Positions 8,702 through 17,586 of a DNA stretch of 64,000 bases are shown piece by piece. The notes beneath the pieces are model-generated. The model saw nothing but the letters and a program-made list of their open reading frames with translations, made no database searches and was not told the origin of the DNA. The number at the start of each line of letters is the position of its first letter. Position 1 is the first letter of the stretch. Origin of the DNA: Methylobacterium terrae (GTDB taxonomy: Bacteria > Pseudomonadota > Alphaproteobacteria > Rhizobiales > Beijerinckiaceae); assembly GCF_003173755.1 (NCBI RefSeq), contig NZ_CP029553.1, forward strand, positions 2,492,501 to 2,556,500, given 5' to 3'. Made by a program: the position numbers and the translations under genes.

Positions 8702-9744
8702 ATGACCCGCTCCGCCGCCGCCCTCGCGCTCGTCCTCGCCCTGCAGGGCGCTCCGTCCCGGGCCGAACAGACCGGCGCGTTCCGCGACCCGGTCGCGCAG
8801 CCCTTCGCCTCGACGAGCATCTGGAACACGCCGCTCGGAAGGGGGCGGAGTTCCAGCCCGGTGATGCAGCCGAGACGGCGCTCCTGCGCAACCAGAATGC
8901 CGGAGGCCCCGCCGGCGCCTTCGCGTGGATCGGCGGCCATGCCTTCGGGATCTACCGTCAGGGAGCGGACGATCCGGTGCGCCCCTGGACCTATCGCGGG
9001 CGCCCCCCGACCCTGCCCTGGCCCCATGGCGGCTCGCCGGGCGGCGGCCGCTTCTCGATGCGCACGCCGCCCGGCATCGCCTTCCTGGGCGGGACCGACG
9101 GGCACGCGGTCCTCATCGACGAGGAGGGGCGCTACGCCTACGAGATGTGGCTCGGGGGCTTCGACCCGGCCCGCGGCCTCTACTCGGCGCACGTCATCAT
9201 CCGCACCGACCTGCGCGGCAGCGGCATCGCCGCCAGGACCGGGACCTCGGAGGGCGTGCGGGCCTTCGGCGGCTCGCTCGTCGGCGGCCTGGTGCGCCGG
9301 GAGGAGCTGGAGCGGGGCGAGATCCGCCACGCCATCGCGATGGCGGCCAGCACCAGCCAGGCGAGCCCGACCCGCATCGTCTGGCCGGCCTCGACCACCG
9401 ACGGCGACGGCCGCAACGGGCATACCGGAATCATTCCGATGGGCGCGCTGTTCGCGATCCCGCCTCAGGTCGACCTCGACCGCCTCGGCCTCGCGACGCC
9501 CGAGGGGCGGGCGCTCGCCCGGGCGTTCCAGGAGTTTGGCGGCTACATCACCGACACCGCCGGCCGCACCGTGGTGATCGCCTACCTGGAGGAGGGCTGC
9601 ACCGAGGCGCAGATCGACCGCCTGCAATCCGACAAGGACCGCATCCTGACCGCGCTGACGATGGTGACCAACAACTCCGCCGCCCATCCGGGCGGCCCCG
9701 GTCCCCGCGTCGCGGCCCCGCCGCCGCCGCTGAAGGGCGAGTGA
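8702..9744 (+). pseudogene. Secreted protein of unknown function, interrupted by a single-base frameshift
   Basis: An ATG at 8702 opens a signal peptide (MTRSAAALALVLALQGAPSR, cleaved near residue 21) followed by PFASTSIWNTPLG. The reading then stops making sense near 8840, and the protein resumes in another frame at GAEFQPGDAAETALLRNQN and continues cleanly to the TGA at 9744. The span of 1043 bases is one short of a multiple of three, so one base is missing at or near the run GAAGGGGG (8838-8845). The mature part (about 325 residues) has motifs such as GGTDGHAVLIDEE, STTDGDGRNGHTG and IPMGALFAIPP, which I recognise only as an extracellular family opening with an SIWN motif. No function is assigned. 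Sequencing error is as likely as true inactivation. Confidence 0.7.
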
Positions 9745-10050
9745 GGACCGGGCCGGATCTCGCCGGGCCTCCCTTTCCGGGGCCGGAACGGGCCTGTGCG
9801 ACCGGGGCGTCAGCGCAAGGAGATCGGGGGAGGGGGAGGGTACGAAGCGCCGCGGAGGATGGGCGCGAAGTCACGGTCGAGACGCAGGCGGCACATCAAG
9901 CGCGGTCGCGGCGTCGTCGCCCCCCGTGGCACGGACCCTCCGGGTCGTGTCGATCGGACGACATGAAATCCGAGGTGAGGGCGGCGGAGCGGGGTCGCCC
10001 CCCGCAGGGGCAGGATCGGCGCGGGAAACCGTCCCCGCGCCCTCCTCTCG
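9745..10050. other. Intergenic region without recognised gene
   Basis: About 300 bases between the convergent ends of the secreted protein gene and the LuxR-type regulator. Short open frames here are GC-rich shadows without family motifs. No strong terminator hairpin with a T-run was seen. Confidence 0.5.
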
Positions 10051-10809
10051 TCACAGCTTCAGGTCGGAGCGGGATTCGAAGGCCCGGATCGCCACCTCGG
10101 TCCGGTTGGTCGCCCCGACCTTGCGCATGATGTTGCGCACGTGCACCTTGACGGTGCTCTCCTTCATGTTGAGCTCGAAGGCGATGATCTTGTTCGCCTT
10201 GCCCTTCTGCAACTGCTCCAGCACCGCGGTCTGGCGCGGGGTGAACTGGCTGCGGGGGTCGGTCGCGCCGGCTTCCTCGGGCCCGCCCCGGCGCTGCAGC
10301 AGGCAGCTCGCCGGCACGAACACGCCGCCCGCCCGCACCAGGCGCATCGCCTCGATCGCCACCTTCAGGCTCACATTGGTCGGAATGTAGCCGCGGGCGC
10401 CCTCGTTCAGGCGCTCGACGATCTCGCTCGGGTCCTCGCTGTCGCAGAGCAGGACCAGGCTGGTGTTCGGCCCGATCCGCGCGCGCAGGGCGGCCTCGCG
10501 CTGGGCGCCGCGGCCGCCTTCGCGGGGATCGTAGTAGAGCACCACCAGGTCGCCGTCCCGGTGGCCGACCGCACCCCGTTCCCACTCGTCGATCGACGCG
10601 AAGGTCACGACGTCGTGGTCCGGGATCGCCTCGGCAAGGCAGTTGCGCAGGCATTCCCGCACCAGCTGCCGCGGCTCGATGATCGCGATGGCGGGCTTCA
10701 GGCCGACCTCCTCGGCGGGCTCGAACGCGTCCATCGCACTCTCATTCACCTCGACCAATCTGCGGCCCCGCGAAGCGAGGCCGTAATCAACGAGAGCAGG
10801 CGTCGACAT
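10051..10809 (-). CDS. LuxR-family (NarL-like) response regulator
   Basis: A 252-residue DNA-binding regulator. Residues about 38-160 form a receiver-like domain (AIAIIEPRQLVRECLRNCL at 39-57; LVVLYYDPREGG where a phospho-accepting Asp would be expected; RGYIPTN near 146). Residues about 185-250 hold a LuxR helix-turn-helix (FTPRQTAVLEQLQKGKANKI, then NMKESTVKVHVRNIMRKVGA). The acidic pocket (IEPRQ rather than the usual DD pair) looks atypical, so phosphorylation may be absent or altered. The start ATG at 10809 has a strong GGAGGT site 5 bases away. It is next to polysaccharide genes and preceded by a long AT-richer leader, so it may regulate them; that is inference. Confidence 0.88.
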   Translation of the reverse strand: MSTPALVDYGLASRGRRLVEVNESAMDAFEPAEEVGLKPAIAIIEPRQLVRECLRNCLAEAIPDHDVVTFASIDEWERGAVGHRDGDLVVLYYDPREGGRGAQREAALRARIGPNTSLVLLCDSEDPSEIVERLNEGARGYIPTNVSLKVAIEAMRLVRAGGVFVPASCLLQRRGGPEEAGATDPRSQFTPRQTAVLEQLQKGKANKIIAFELNMKESTVKVHVRNIMRKVGATNRTEVAIRAFESRSDLKL

Positions 10810-11590
10810 GCTTCACCTCCACCACTGTACGATCGATCATTATTGTTGGACAGGTCTCACGGAGTGATGGTCAAGGCGCCGTACTGACTGCGCGATGCCA
10901 CCCCTTGTCCGCGGCCGGATCGGTGAAGGATGCGGGCGTCATCGGGTCATCGACTGCATTACCCAGTCGAGCCGACCCTTCGCATCCGCCGCTCCCTCTG
11001 AAATGAGTCCTAACACGGCCACAAATCAGTTACAATCCTAAATGTGGTGGTTTACATCAGCATTGATCGGCGGATGAGGGTAGTTTGATTGATTGAATGA
11101 CGAGGATCCATCACTTGATGCACACGCGGTACGTGTATGCCTGTGGAATGGATGCGGATGAATTGACGCTGGGGTGAACCTTGTGGAAAAGGCCCGAAGA
11201 GACGCCCGACATTATCGCTTGGTCAAAACCCAGACACTTGCACGACAGATGCGAGTGCGGTTTCGAGTGGGAGGATCCAATGAACTATCATCGTATCGTC
11301 ACTCGGTACGGGCGGATCAACGCATGCCCGTCGTCGGGCGACAGGATCGCCCATGTCGCGGGTGTCGATCCTCGGGACGGAGGAGGTGCCCCGGTCCAGC
11401 CGGGAGGCTGCGCCCGTCCCTCGTCCTCGATCCAACTCGCCGCCCCACCCATACATCAATCTATGTATTCAATCTGACGTCCCCGCTCGCTTCAGCTCGC
11501 CTCGACCTTGTTCAACAATCAACCAAAGAAGGTCGCGTCAACCATATCGTTTGATAGGTTTTAACCCCCAATGCCGCGGTGCAGTGATCC
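10810..11590. other. Long, AT-richer intergenic region; one weak small-ORF candidate
   Basis: About 780 bases without a convincing gene; base composition is clearly lower in GC than the flanks, especially 10990-11130 and 11450-11600. It must hold the promoter of the regulator that starts at 10809. One candidate small gene on the plus strand is 11280-11477 (65 codons, starting MNYHRIVTRYGRINA), with a GGGAGGA ribosome site 5-8 bases before its ATG; it shows no family motif and its C-terminal half is low-complexity. I leave it unannotated as a CDS. Confidence 0.45.
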
Positions 11591-11634
11591 AGAAAAGAAA
11601 AGATCATCGGCAGGCTCTGCGCCTGCCGATGATC
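11591..11634 (-). terminator. Intrinsic terminator of the nucleotide-sugar operon
   Basis: A perfect 14-bp stem (11602-11615 pairs with 11621-11634) with loop TCTGC. On the minus strand the hairpin is followed by TTTTCTTTTCT. It lies 23 bases after the stop of the last operon gene (11657). Confidence 0.9.
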
Positions 11635-11656
11635 GTGGGTCCCGATGAGGCGGGCG

Positions 11657-12817
11657 TCAGGCGCTGAGAGGCAGGGCAGGCCGGCCCGCGAGGGCGTCCG
11701 CCAGGGCGCCCGCGACGGCATCGACGGTCTCCTCGCCCATGCCGGCATAGAGCGGCAGCAGGATGCAGCGGTCGCGCGCGGCCTCCGAATGCGGCAGGGC
11801 GTGGCGCAGGGGCAGGTCGGCGTAGGCCGGTTCGAGATGGATGCACATCACCCCGCGGCGGCTGGAGACGCCGCGGTCGAGCAGGCCCTGCATCACCGCG
11901 ACTTGGTCGGCGCCGGGAGGCAGGCGCACCCCGTAGCTCTGCCAGTTCGAGCGGGCCCAGTCCGGCTCCGCCGGGACAACGACGGGCAGGCCGGCGAGGG
12001 CCGCGGCGTAGAGGCCGGCGAGGCGCCGGCGCTCCGCCACGATGGCGTCGAGGCGCGCGAGCTGCACCCGCCCGATCGCCGCCTGGAGGTCCGTCAATCG
12101 GTAGTTGTATCCAACCGTCGGATAATCCTCGAACACCACCGCCCGGCTGGCGTGGCGGGCGACGTCCGAGACGCCCATCCCGTGCTGGCGCCACAGCCGG
12201 AACTGCCGGTCCCAGGCGGCGTGGCGGGTCACCAGCATGCCGCCCTCGCCGGTGGTGAGGATCTTGCGCGGGTGCATCGAGAAGCAGGCGACGTCGCCGA
12301 GCGGCCGGCCGATCCGCTGCCACGCCCCGTCGATCCGGATCTCCGACCCGATGGCGCAGGCGGCGTCCTCGACGAGGGCGATCCCGTGGCGACGGGCGAC
12401 CGGGACCAGCCGGGCCATGTCGCAGGGCATGCCGATCTGGTGCACCGCCAGGATCGCCCTGGTGCGGGGCGTGATCGCGGCCTCCGCCAGGTCCGGATCG
12501 ATGGTGAGGGTGACGGGGTCGATGTCGACCAGCACCGGCTCCGCCCCGCATTGCCGGATGGCGTTGGCGCAGGCGATGAAGGTGTGGCTGACGGTGACGA
12601 CCTCGTCGCCGGGCCCGACGCCGGCGGCGAGCAGCGCCAGATGCAGGGCGGTGGTGCAGTTCGAGACCGCGCAGGCGTGGGGGGCGCCGACCGCCGCGGC
12701 GAACTCCGCCTCGAAGGCGGCGACCTGCGGCCCCTGCGTGAGCCAGCCGGAGCGCAGGACCGCGCTCGCCGCCTCGACCTCGGCCTCGCCGAGATTCGGC
12801 TTGATGATCGGGATCAC
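11657..12817 (-). CDS. DegT/DnrJ/EryC1/StrS-family sugar aminotransferase (first paralogue, operon end)
   Basis: A 386-residue PLP enzyme that would transfer an amino group to a keto group of a nucleotide-linked sugar. Family signatures: RSGWLTQGPQVAAFE (23-37), the SNCTTALHLAL loop (52-62) that binds PLP phosphate, VEDAACAIGSE (149-159) and the Schiff-base lysine in SMHPRKILTTGEGG (Lys185). The GTG at 12817 is chosen as start because its GTGA overlaps the stop of the upstream epimerase gene, a sign of translational coupling; an open frame extends further upstream inside that gene. It is the last of five overlapping genes, followed by a strong terminator. The substrate is unknown. Confidence 0.9.
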   Translation of the reverse strand: MIPIIKPNLGEAEVEAASAVLRSGWLTQGPQVAAFEAEFAAAVGAPHACAVSNCTTALHLALLAAGVGPGDEVVTVSHTFIACANAIRQCGAEPVLVDIDPVTLTIDPDLAEAAITPRTRAILAVHQIGMPCDMARLVPVARRHGIALVEDAACAIGSEIRIDGAWQRIGRPLGDVACFSMHPRKILTTGEGGMLVTRHAAWDRQFRLWRQHGMGVSDVARHASRAVVFEDYPTVGYNYRLTDLQAAIGRVQLARLDAIVAERRRLAGLYAAALAGLPVVVPAEPDWARSNWQSYGVRLPPGADQVAVMQGLLDRGVSSRRGVMCIHLEPAYADLPLRHALPHSEAARDRCILLPLYAGMGEETVDAVAGALADALAGRPALPLSA

Positions 12818-13839
12818 GAGGCGAACTCCATCACGGGGGCAGGGGTCGCGGCGACGGCGGGCGTGCGGGTCTGCCGCCACCAGGCGACGAGGGCGTCGAG
12901 CCCCTCGTCGAGGCCGATGCCCGCCTGGAAGCCGGTGAGCTCGCGGGCGAGGCCGACATCGGCGAGCCGCCGGGGCACCGGGTTGACGCTGCGCTCGGCC
13001 TCGTGGACCGGCACCAGGTCCGGCCGTCCCATGACGGCGGCGAGGCGCCGGGCGAGCCCGAGGAGCGAGGTCTCCTCGCCCCGCCCGACATTGAGCGCAA
13101 CGTCGCTCGCCGGGGAGAGCGCCGCCAGGATGTTGGCCCGGGCGACGTCGCGGACGTCGACGAAGTCCATGGTCTGCAGGCCGTCGCCGAAGATCAGCGG
13201 GGGCTCGCCTCGGGCGATCCGCTCCATCCAGCGGATCAGGACCTCGGTGTAGCGCCCGTGCAGGTCCATGCGCGGGCCGTAGACGTTGAAGTAGCGTAAG
13301 GCGACGTAGTCGAGCCCGGCCATGTCGTTCCAGGAGCGCAGCAGGCCCTCGCCGAAGCTCTTGGCCGCGCCGTAGAGCGTGCGGTTGCCCGAATGCGCCT
13401 CGGCCTCCGGCGTCGGGAAGGTCGTCGCCATGCCGTAGACCGAGGCCGAGGAGGCGTAGACCACCTTGCCCACCCGTTCGGCGACGCAGAGTTCGGCGAG
13501 GGCGGCGGTCGCGTCGACCATCACCTCGATCGCCTGGCCCGGCTCGGCGGCGCAGTGGGTGATGCGCAGGGCCGCCTGATGGAAGACGGTGTCGCAGCCC
13601 GCCACCAGCCCGGCCATCAGGTCGCGGTCGCGGATGTCGCCGATGACGAGCTCGACCGCGCCCGACGCCATGGCGGCGGAGAGGTTCTCGGTCCGGCCGC
13701 GGATCAGGTTGTCGACCACCACGATCTCGCGGCAGCCCCGCGCCACCAGCTGGTCGACGATGTGGGAGCCGACGAAGCCGGCCCCCCCGGTGACGAGGAC
13801 GCGCCCCAGGGTGCGCGAGGACTCACACGGCTTCAGCAT
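12814..13839 (-). CDS. NAD-dependent nucleotide-sugar epimerase/dehydratase (extended SDR)
   Basis: A 341-residue extended short-chain dehydrogenase. The NAD-binding GxxGxxG is in VTGGAGFVGSHIVDQ (16-30); the active-site motif is YGAAKSFGEGLLR (Tyr and Lys of YxxxK), and YASSASVYG and RYFNVYGPRM are the usual sugar-epimerase stretches. It would epimerise or dehydrate an NDP-sugar such as UDP-GlcNAc or UDP-glucuronate in the cytoplasm. The start is the ATG at 13839, 17 bases inside the upstream aminotransferase gene; its stop overlaps the start of the next gene. It belongs to a single operon (16457 to 11657). Confidence 0.9.
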   Translation of the reverse strand: MLKPCESSRTLGRVLVTGGAGFVGSHIVDQLVARGCREIVVVDNLIRGRTENLSAAMASGAVELVIGDIRDRDLMAGLVAGCDTVFHQAALRITHCAAEPGQAIEVMVDATAALAELCVAERVGKVVYASSASVYGMATTFPTPEAEAHSGNRTLYGAAKSFGEGLLRSWNDMAGLDYVALRYFNVYGPRMDLHGRYTEVLIRWMERIARGEPPLIFGDGLQTMDFVDVRDVARANILAALSPASDVALNVGRGEETSLLGLARRLAAVMGRPDLVPVHEAERSVNPVPRRLADVGLARELTGFQAGIGLDEGLDALVAWWRQTRTPAVAATPAPVMEFAS

Positions 13840-14938
13840 AACCACCTCCCAGGCTGTCGGTGAGGGCCGAGACGACGGCGGCGATCTGCCGCTCGGTGAT
13901 CTCGGGGAAGAGCGGCAGCGACAGCCACTCGCCGGCCAGCGCCTCCGAGACCGGGCAGGGCGTGCCGAGGCGCACCCGGTCGGCATAGGCCGGCTGATGG
14001 TGCACGGCCCTGGGATAGTGGATGCCGGTGGCGACGCCCGCCTCCTGCATCCGGGCCCGCACGGCGTCGCGGTCCGGCACCCGCACGGCGTAGACGTGGT
14101 AGACGTGATCGCGGCCGCCGGCCCTCGGTGCCTTGAGGCCGGCCTGACCCAGCAGCGCGTCGTAGCGCGCCGCCGCCCGCCGCCTCCCGTCCGTCCAGCC
14201 GTCGAGGTAGCGCAGCTTCACAGCGAGAGCCGCCGCCTGCACGGTGTCGAGGCGGTAGTTGAAGCCCGGGCGGACGTGGTTGTAGCGCCCCTCCTGGCCC
14301 CAGTCGCGCAGGGAACGCAGGGTCCTGGCGATGTCGGGGTCGTTCGTGGTGATCGCCCCGCCCTCGCCGCAGGCACCGAGGTTCTTGCCCGGGTAGAAGC
14401 TGAAGCAGCCGACCGTCCCGAAGGCGCCGGCCCGGCGGCCGTTCCGCTCGGCGCCGTGGGCTTGGGCGGCATCCTCCACCACCGTGATCCCGTGCCGCTC
14501 GGCGATGGAGCCGATCGCCGCCATGTCGGCGAGCCGCCCGTGCAGGTGCACCGGCACCACCGCGCGGGTGCGGGGCGTGATCGCCGCCTCGAACGCCGCC
14601 GGGTCCATGGTGTAGGTCTGGGGGTCGACGTCGACGAGGACGGGCTTGGCGCCCGCGTAGAGGATCGCCGCGACGGTGGCCACGAAGGTCATCCCGACGG
14701 TGATCACCTCGTCGCCGGGGCGCACCCCGGCGGCGATCAGCCCGAGGTGGAGCGCGGCGGTGCCGGTCGAGACCGACACCGCCTCGGCGGTCCCGCAATG
14801 GGCCGCGAAGTCGCGCTCGAACGCGGCGACCGGGGGCCCGAGCACGTAGGCGCCGCTGCGGAGCACCGCCAGCACCGCCTCCTCCAGGGGCTCCTGCACG
14901 GCCCGGTACTGGGCCTCGAGATCGAGAAGCGGGATCAT
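13823..14938 (-). CDS. DegT/DnrJ/EryC1/StrS-family aminotransferase (second paralogue, WbpE-like)
   Basis: A 371-residue PLP-dependent sugar aminotransferase. Signatures: RSGAYVLGPPVAAFERDFA (28-46), STGTAALHLGLIAAG (57-71), VEDAAQAHGAE (154-164) and the PLP lysine in FYPGKNLGACGEGG (Lys185). The FYPGKNLGA form, together with the next genes upstream (an oxidoreductase and a hexapeptide acetyltransferase), fits WbpE-type enzymes that aminate a 3-keto UDP-sugar acid. The ATG at 14938 overlaps the stop of the oxidoreductase gene (TGATG); a GTG one codon earlier is an alternative. It is only moderately similar to the paralogue at 11657, so the two probably act on different sugars. Confidence 0.9.
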   Translation of the reverse strand: MIPLLDLEAQYRAVQEPLEEAVLAVLRSGAYVLGPPVAAFERDFAAHCGTAEAVSVSTGTAALHLGLIAAGVRPGDEVITVGMTFVATVAAILYAGAKPVLVDVDPQTYTMDPAAFEAAITPRTRAVVPVHLHGRLADMAAIGSIAERHGITVVEDAAQAHGAERNGRRAGAFGTVGCFSFYPGKNLGACGEGGAITTNDPDIARTLRSLRDWGQEGRYNHVRPGFNYRLDTVQAAALAVKLRYLDGWTDGRRRAAARYDALLGQAGLKAPRAGGRDHVYHVYAVRVPDRDAVRARMQEAGVATGIHYPRAVHHQPAYADRVRLGTPCPVSEALAGEWLSLPLFPEITERQIAAVVSALTDSLGGGYAEAV

Positions 14939-15969
14939 CACGCGGCCCTCAGGGGAGACAGGTCGATCGGGTGGCCGCGCTGGGCGAGCGACTGGGAGGC
15001 GGCCTCGAGCAGGCGCACCACGCGCAGGCCGCTCTCGCCGGAGCTGAGCGGGACCTCGCCGCGGGTGATGCAGCGGGCGAAGTGCTCGATCTCGGTGACG
15101 AGCGCTTCCTTGACCGGGATGTGCGGGGTCCAGACGTCGCCCATGCGGTAGGCCGGCAGGATCCGGCGGATCTCCTCCGGCGAGGGCCGCTCGTCGAACT
15201 CGACGCCGCGGTCGTAGACCTTGACCTTCTCGCTCGGCTCCATGTCGTCGAAGACGATCATCCGGCGGCTGCCGCCGATCAGCGTGCGGCGGATCTTCAC
15301 CGGCGCGAGCCAGTTCACGTTGAGATGCGCGGTGACGCCGCCCTCGAGGTAGAGGGTGATGTGGGCCATGTTCTCCGGGCTGCCCTTGATGTGGCCAGCC
15401 CCGGTCGCCGAGATCGCCAGCGTCTCGGCCGGCAGCAGGTAGTCGAGGATCGCGAGGTCGTGGACCGCGAGATCCCAGATCACGTTCACGTCGTCCTGGA
15501 ACAGTCCGAAATTGATCCGCGTCGAGTCGTAGTAGAACAGGTCGCCGGTGACCCCGGTATCGATCAGCTCGCGGATCTTCTGGACCGCACCGGTATACAC
15601 GAAGGTGTGGTCGACCATCAGCGTCAGGCGGCGCTTGGCCGCCTCGGCGACGAGGCGGGCCGCCTCGCGCGAGGTCGGCGTGATCGGCTTCTCGACCAGC
15701 ACGTGCTTGCCGGCCATGAGGGCGGCGAGCGCGATCTCGTAGTGCAGCCGGGTCGGCGTCGCGATGGCGACCGCGTCGATCTCCGGGTCGGCCAGCATCC
15801 GGTGCCAGCTCTCGTCGATCGTCACCCCTGGGTGGCGGGAGGCCGCGCGCGCCTGCGCGGCCGGCGAGGGATCGGCGATCGCCGCCAGGGCGGTGCCGTT
15901 CGCTTCCGCGACGCAGCGCGCGATGTTCGGCCCGAAATAGCCGTACCCGATGACTCCGATCCGGATCAT
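14938..15969 (-). CDS. Gfo/Idh/MocA-family oxidoreductase (WbpB-like sugar dehydrogenase)
   Basis: A 343-residue NAD(P)-dependent dehydrogenase. The Rossmann motif is IGVIGYGYFGPNIAR (4-18), and the family's conserved lysine lies in VLVEKPITPT (90-99, EKP at 93-95). The C-terminal half carries the Gfo/Idh sheet domain with NVIWDLAVHDLAILDYLL. With WbpE-like and WbpD-like genes on either side it could oxidise the 3-hydroxyl of a UDP-N-acetylglucosaminuronate-like substrate, but other NDP-sugars are possible. The start ATG at 15969 overlaps the stop of the acetyltransferase gene by 4 bases. Confidence 0.9.
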   Translation of the reverse strand: MIRIGVIGYGYFGPNIARCVAEANGTALAAIADPSPAAQARAASRHPGVTIDESWHRMLADPEIDAVAIATPTRLHYEIALAALMAGKHVLVEKPITPTSREAARLVAEAAKRRLTLMVDHTFVYTGAVQKIRELIDTGVTGDLFYYDSTRINFGLFQDDVNVIWDLAVHDLAILDYLLPAETLAISATGAGHIKGSPENMAHITLYLEGGVTAHLNVNWLAPVKIRRTLIGGSRRMIVFDDMEPSEKVKVYDRGVEFDERPSPEEIRRILPAYRMGDVWTPHIPVKEALVTEIEHFARCITRGEVPLSSGESGLRVVRLLEAASQSLAQRGHPIDLSPLRAA

Positions 15970-16457
15970 GACGCCTCCGAGGGATTGAGCAGGGAAGAGG
16001 GGAGAGAGGAGGTGGCGGGCACGCCGGCGACGGAAGCGCCGTCCGGCACGTCGCGGGTGACGACCGATCCGGGGGCGATCCGGGCGCCCGCCCCGATCGA
16101 GAGCCCGCACAGGATCGTCGCGTTGGCGCCGATGACCGCGCCCGCCCCGACCCGGGTCGTCTCGAGGGTCCAGTCGTCGGGGCCCATCAGGGCACCCGCC
16201 GCCGTCACGGCGCGGGGGTGGCGGTCGTTGGTGAACATCACGCCGGGACCGATCGCGACGTCGTCCTCGAGGGTCACGCCCTCGCACAGGAAGGCGTTGG
16301 CACCGATCCGGCAGCGCGCCCCGACCGAGGCGCCGCGCTGGATCTCGACGAAGGGCCCGATGCGAGCCTCCGCGCCGATCGCGCAGCCGTAGACGTTGAC
16401 GAGATCGGGGTCGGCCAGGACGGCGCCCGCCGCGATCCGCGCATTCACCACCGGCAT
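15966..16457 (-). CDS. Left-handed beta-helix acetyltransferase (WbpD-like)
   Basis: A 163-residue hexapeptide-repeat protein. Repeats of the I/V-G-x-x-A type run nearly from end to end (ARIGPFVEIQRGASVGARCR; GANAFLCEGVTLEDDVAIGP), forming the trimeric beta-helix fold of sugar N-acetyltransferases; FTNDRHPRA matches the loop with the catalytic-type residues of WbpD-like enzymes. It would N-acetylate an amino sugar made by the neighbouring aminotransferase. The first gene of the operon: the ATG at 16457 (MPVVNARIAAG) is preferred over an upstream frame opening at 16523. Its stop overlaps the oxidoreductase start. Confidence 0.88.
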   Translation of the reverse strand: MPVVNARIAAGAVLADPDLVNVYGCAIGAEARIGPFVEIQRGASVGARCRIGANAFLCEGVTLEDDVAIGPGVMFTNDRHPRAVTAAGALMGPDDWTLETTRVGAGAVIGANATILCGLSIGAGARIAPGSVVTRDVPDGASVAGVPATSSLPSSLLNPSEAS

Positions 16458-16705
16458 CCCGTCCCCCGTCCCGTGACCGTGCTGGGACGCTAGGCGGCCG
16501 GCCCGGCCAAGTAATCGTGCCAATGCGAGGGTGCGCGTTACACCCTAATCACGCCGGAATGAGCCAGAACGGACCGGTATCGCTACCGCTTCGGACGTAT
16601 AGCTGGTGTTCACGACCAGTCCGGCGGGTCGGATCGCCTCGCCGTTTTCCGATCTGGGCAGGGAAGGGGAGGGATTCCGACACTGGTCCGCGAAGGAGCA
16701 CACTC

Positions 16706-17506
16706 ATGCCGACCTTAGCGGACAAAGCCCCGACCTGCGTCGTGCGGGGCCTGAGCTTCGATGCCCTGGCGACGGCCCTGGTCCGGGGCCGGGCCACGGT
16801 CTTCACCCTCAACATGATGCACATGCGGCTCCTGTCGCGGGATCCGGAGTTCCGCGAGAGCTACCGCCGGGCCTCGATCGTCACCCTCGACAGCAACCTG
16901 CTCAACACCTGCTTCCTGCGCCGGCGCATGACGGTCGCGACCGGCAGCGACCTCGTGCAGCACCTCTCGGCCAAGAATTCGCTGCGCGACCGCTCGATCC
17001 TGGTGATCGGCAACGTGACGCGCGAGGAGGCCGGCGCCGTGATGGCGACCCGGCACCTCGAGGTCGTGCGACCACCCTTCGGCTTCATCCGCGACCCGGC
17101 GGCGGTGGAGGCGGTGATCGCCCGGGTACGCGAGGCCGCGCCCGACGTGGTGTTCATCGCGGTCGGCGCGCCGCAGAGCGAGATGCTCGCCTTGCGCCTG
17201 CGCCGCGCCGGCCTCCTCGCGCCCTCGATCCTGTGCTGCGGCGCCGCCTTCGAGTTCGTCCTCGGCAAGCAGACCCGTTCCCCGGTCTGGCTGCGCCGCA
17301 CCGGCCTCGAATGGGCCTGGCGGCTCGCGAGCGATCCCCGGCGGCTCGCCGGCCGCTACGCCTCGGATGCCGGCTTCATGCTGTCGATGCTGGGGCCGCT
17401 GGCGCGGCTCGCCCGCTCCGGAGCGATGAAAGTCGGCGGCCTGCAGCTGCAGTTCCGCCAGGAGGCGAGCGCGGGAATCGGGCGGGGAGTCCTCGGGGGG
17501 GGATAG
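16706..17506 (+). CDS. WecG/TagA/CpsF-family glycosyltransferase (GT26)
   Basis: A 266-residue glycosyltransferase that adds an N-acetylmannosaminyl-type sugar to a lipid-linked acceptor on the inner face of the membrane. Family signatures: TLNMMHMRLL with LDSNLL (about 34-70), FIAVGAPQSEMLALRLR (about 150-166) and CGAAFEFVLGKQTRSPVWLR followed by RTGLEWAWRLASDPRRL near residue 200-220. The ATG at 16706 has AAGGAG 7 bases upstream. It is divergent from the nucleotide-sugar operon (248 bases between starts), which may supply its donor. The C-terminal amphipathic tail probably attaches it to the membrane. Confidence 0.9.
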   Translation: MPTLADKAPTCVVRGLSFDALATALVRGRATVFTLNMMHMRLLSRDPEFRESYRRASIVTLDSNLLNTCFLRRRMTVATGSDLVQHLSAKNSLRDRSILVIGNVTREEAGAVMATRHLEVVRPPFGFIRDPAAVEAVIARVREAAPDVVFIAVGAPQSEMLALRLRRAGLLAPSILCCGAAFEFVLGKQTRSPVWLRRTGLEWAWRLASDPRRLAGRYASDAGFMLSMLGPLARLARSGAMKVGGLQLQFRQEASAGIGRGVLGGG

Positions 17507-17516
17507 CCCAGACATG

Positions 17517-17550
17517 AAAAAGGCCGCCTCGACCCAGCGGGGAGGCGGCC
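17517..17550 (-). terminator. Intrinsic terminator of rplS
   Basis: A 9-bp perfect GC-rich stem (17522-17530 with 17542-17550, loop 11 bases) followed on the minus strand by TTTTT. It lies 37 bases past the rplS stop and also between the two convergent genes, so it may help stop the glycosyltransferase message too. Confidence 0.85.
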
Positions 17551-17586
17551 TCCTTGACGGCGATCACAGGATGATCGCGCGGGATC

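Noticed and set aside
6422..9577. A very long plus-strand open frame (over 1000 codons) across the GT2 and pseudogene region
   Set aside because: It is a shadow frame of the GT2 gene in GC-rich DNA: Arg/Pro/Ala-rich, no domains. Only its last part coincides with the signal peptide of the secreted protein at 8702.
11280..11477. Small gene of 65 codons with a good ribosome site
   Set aside because: No homology-like motif and low-complexity second half; kept only as a candidate in the intergenic entry.
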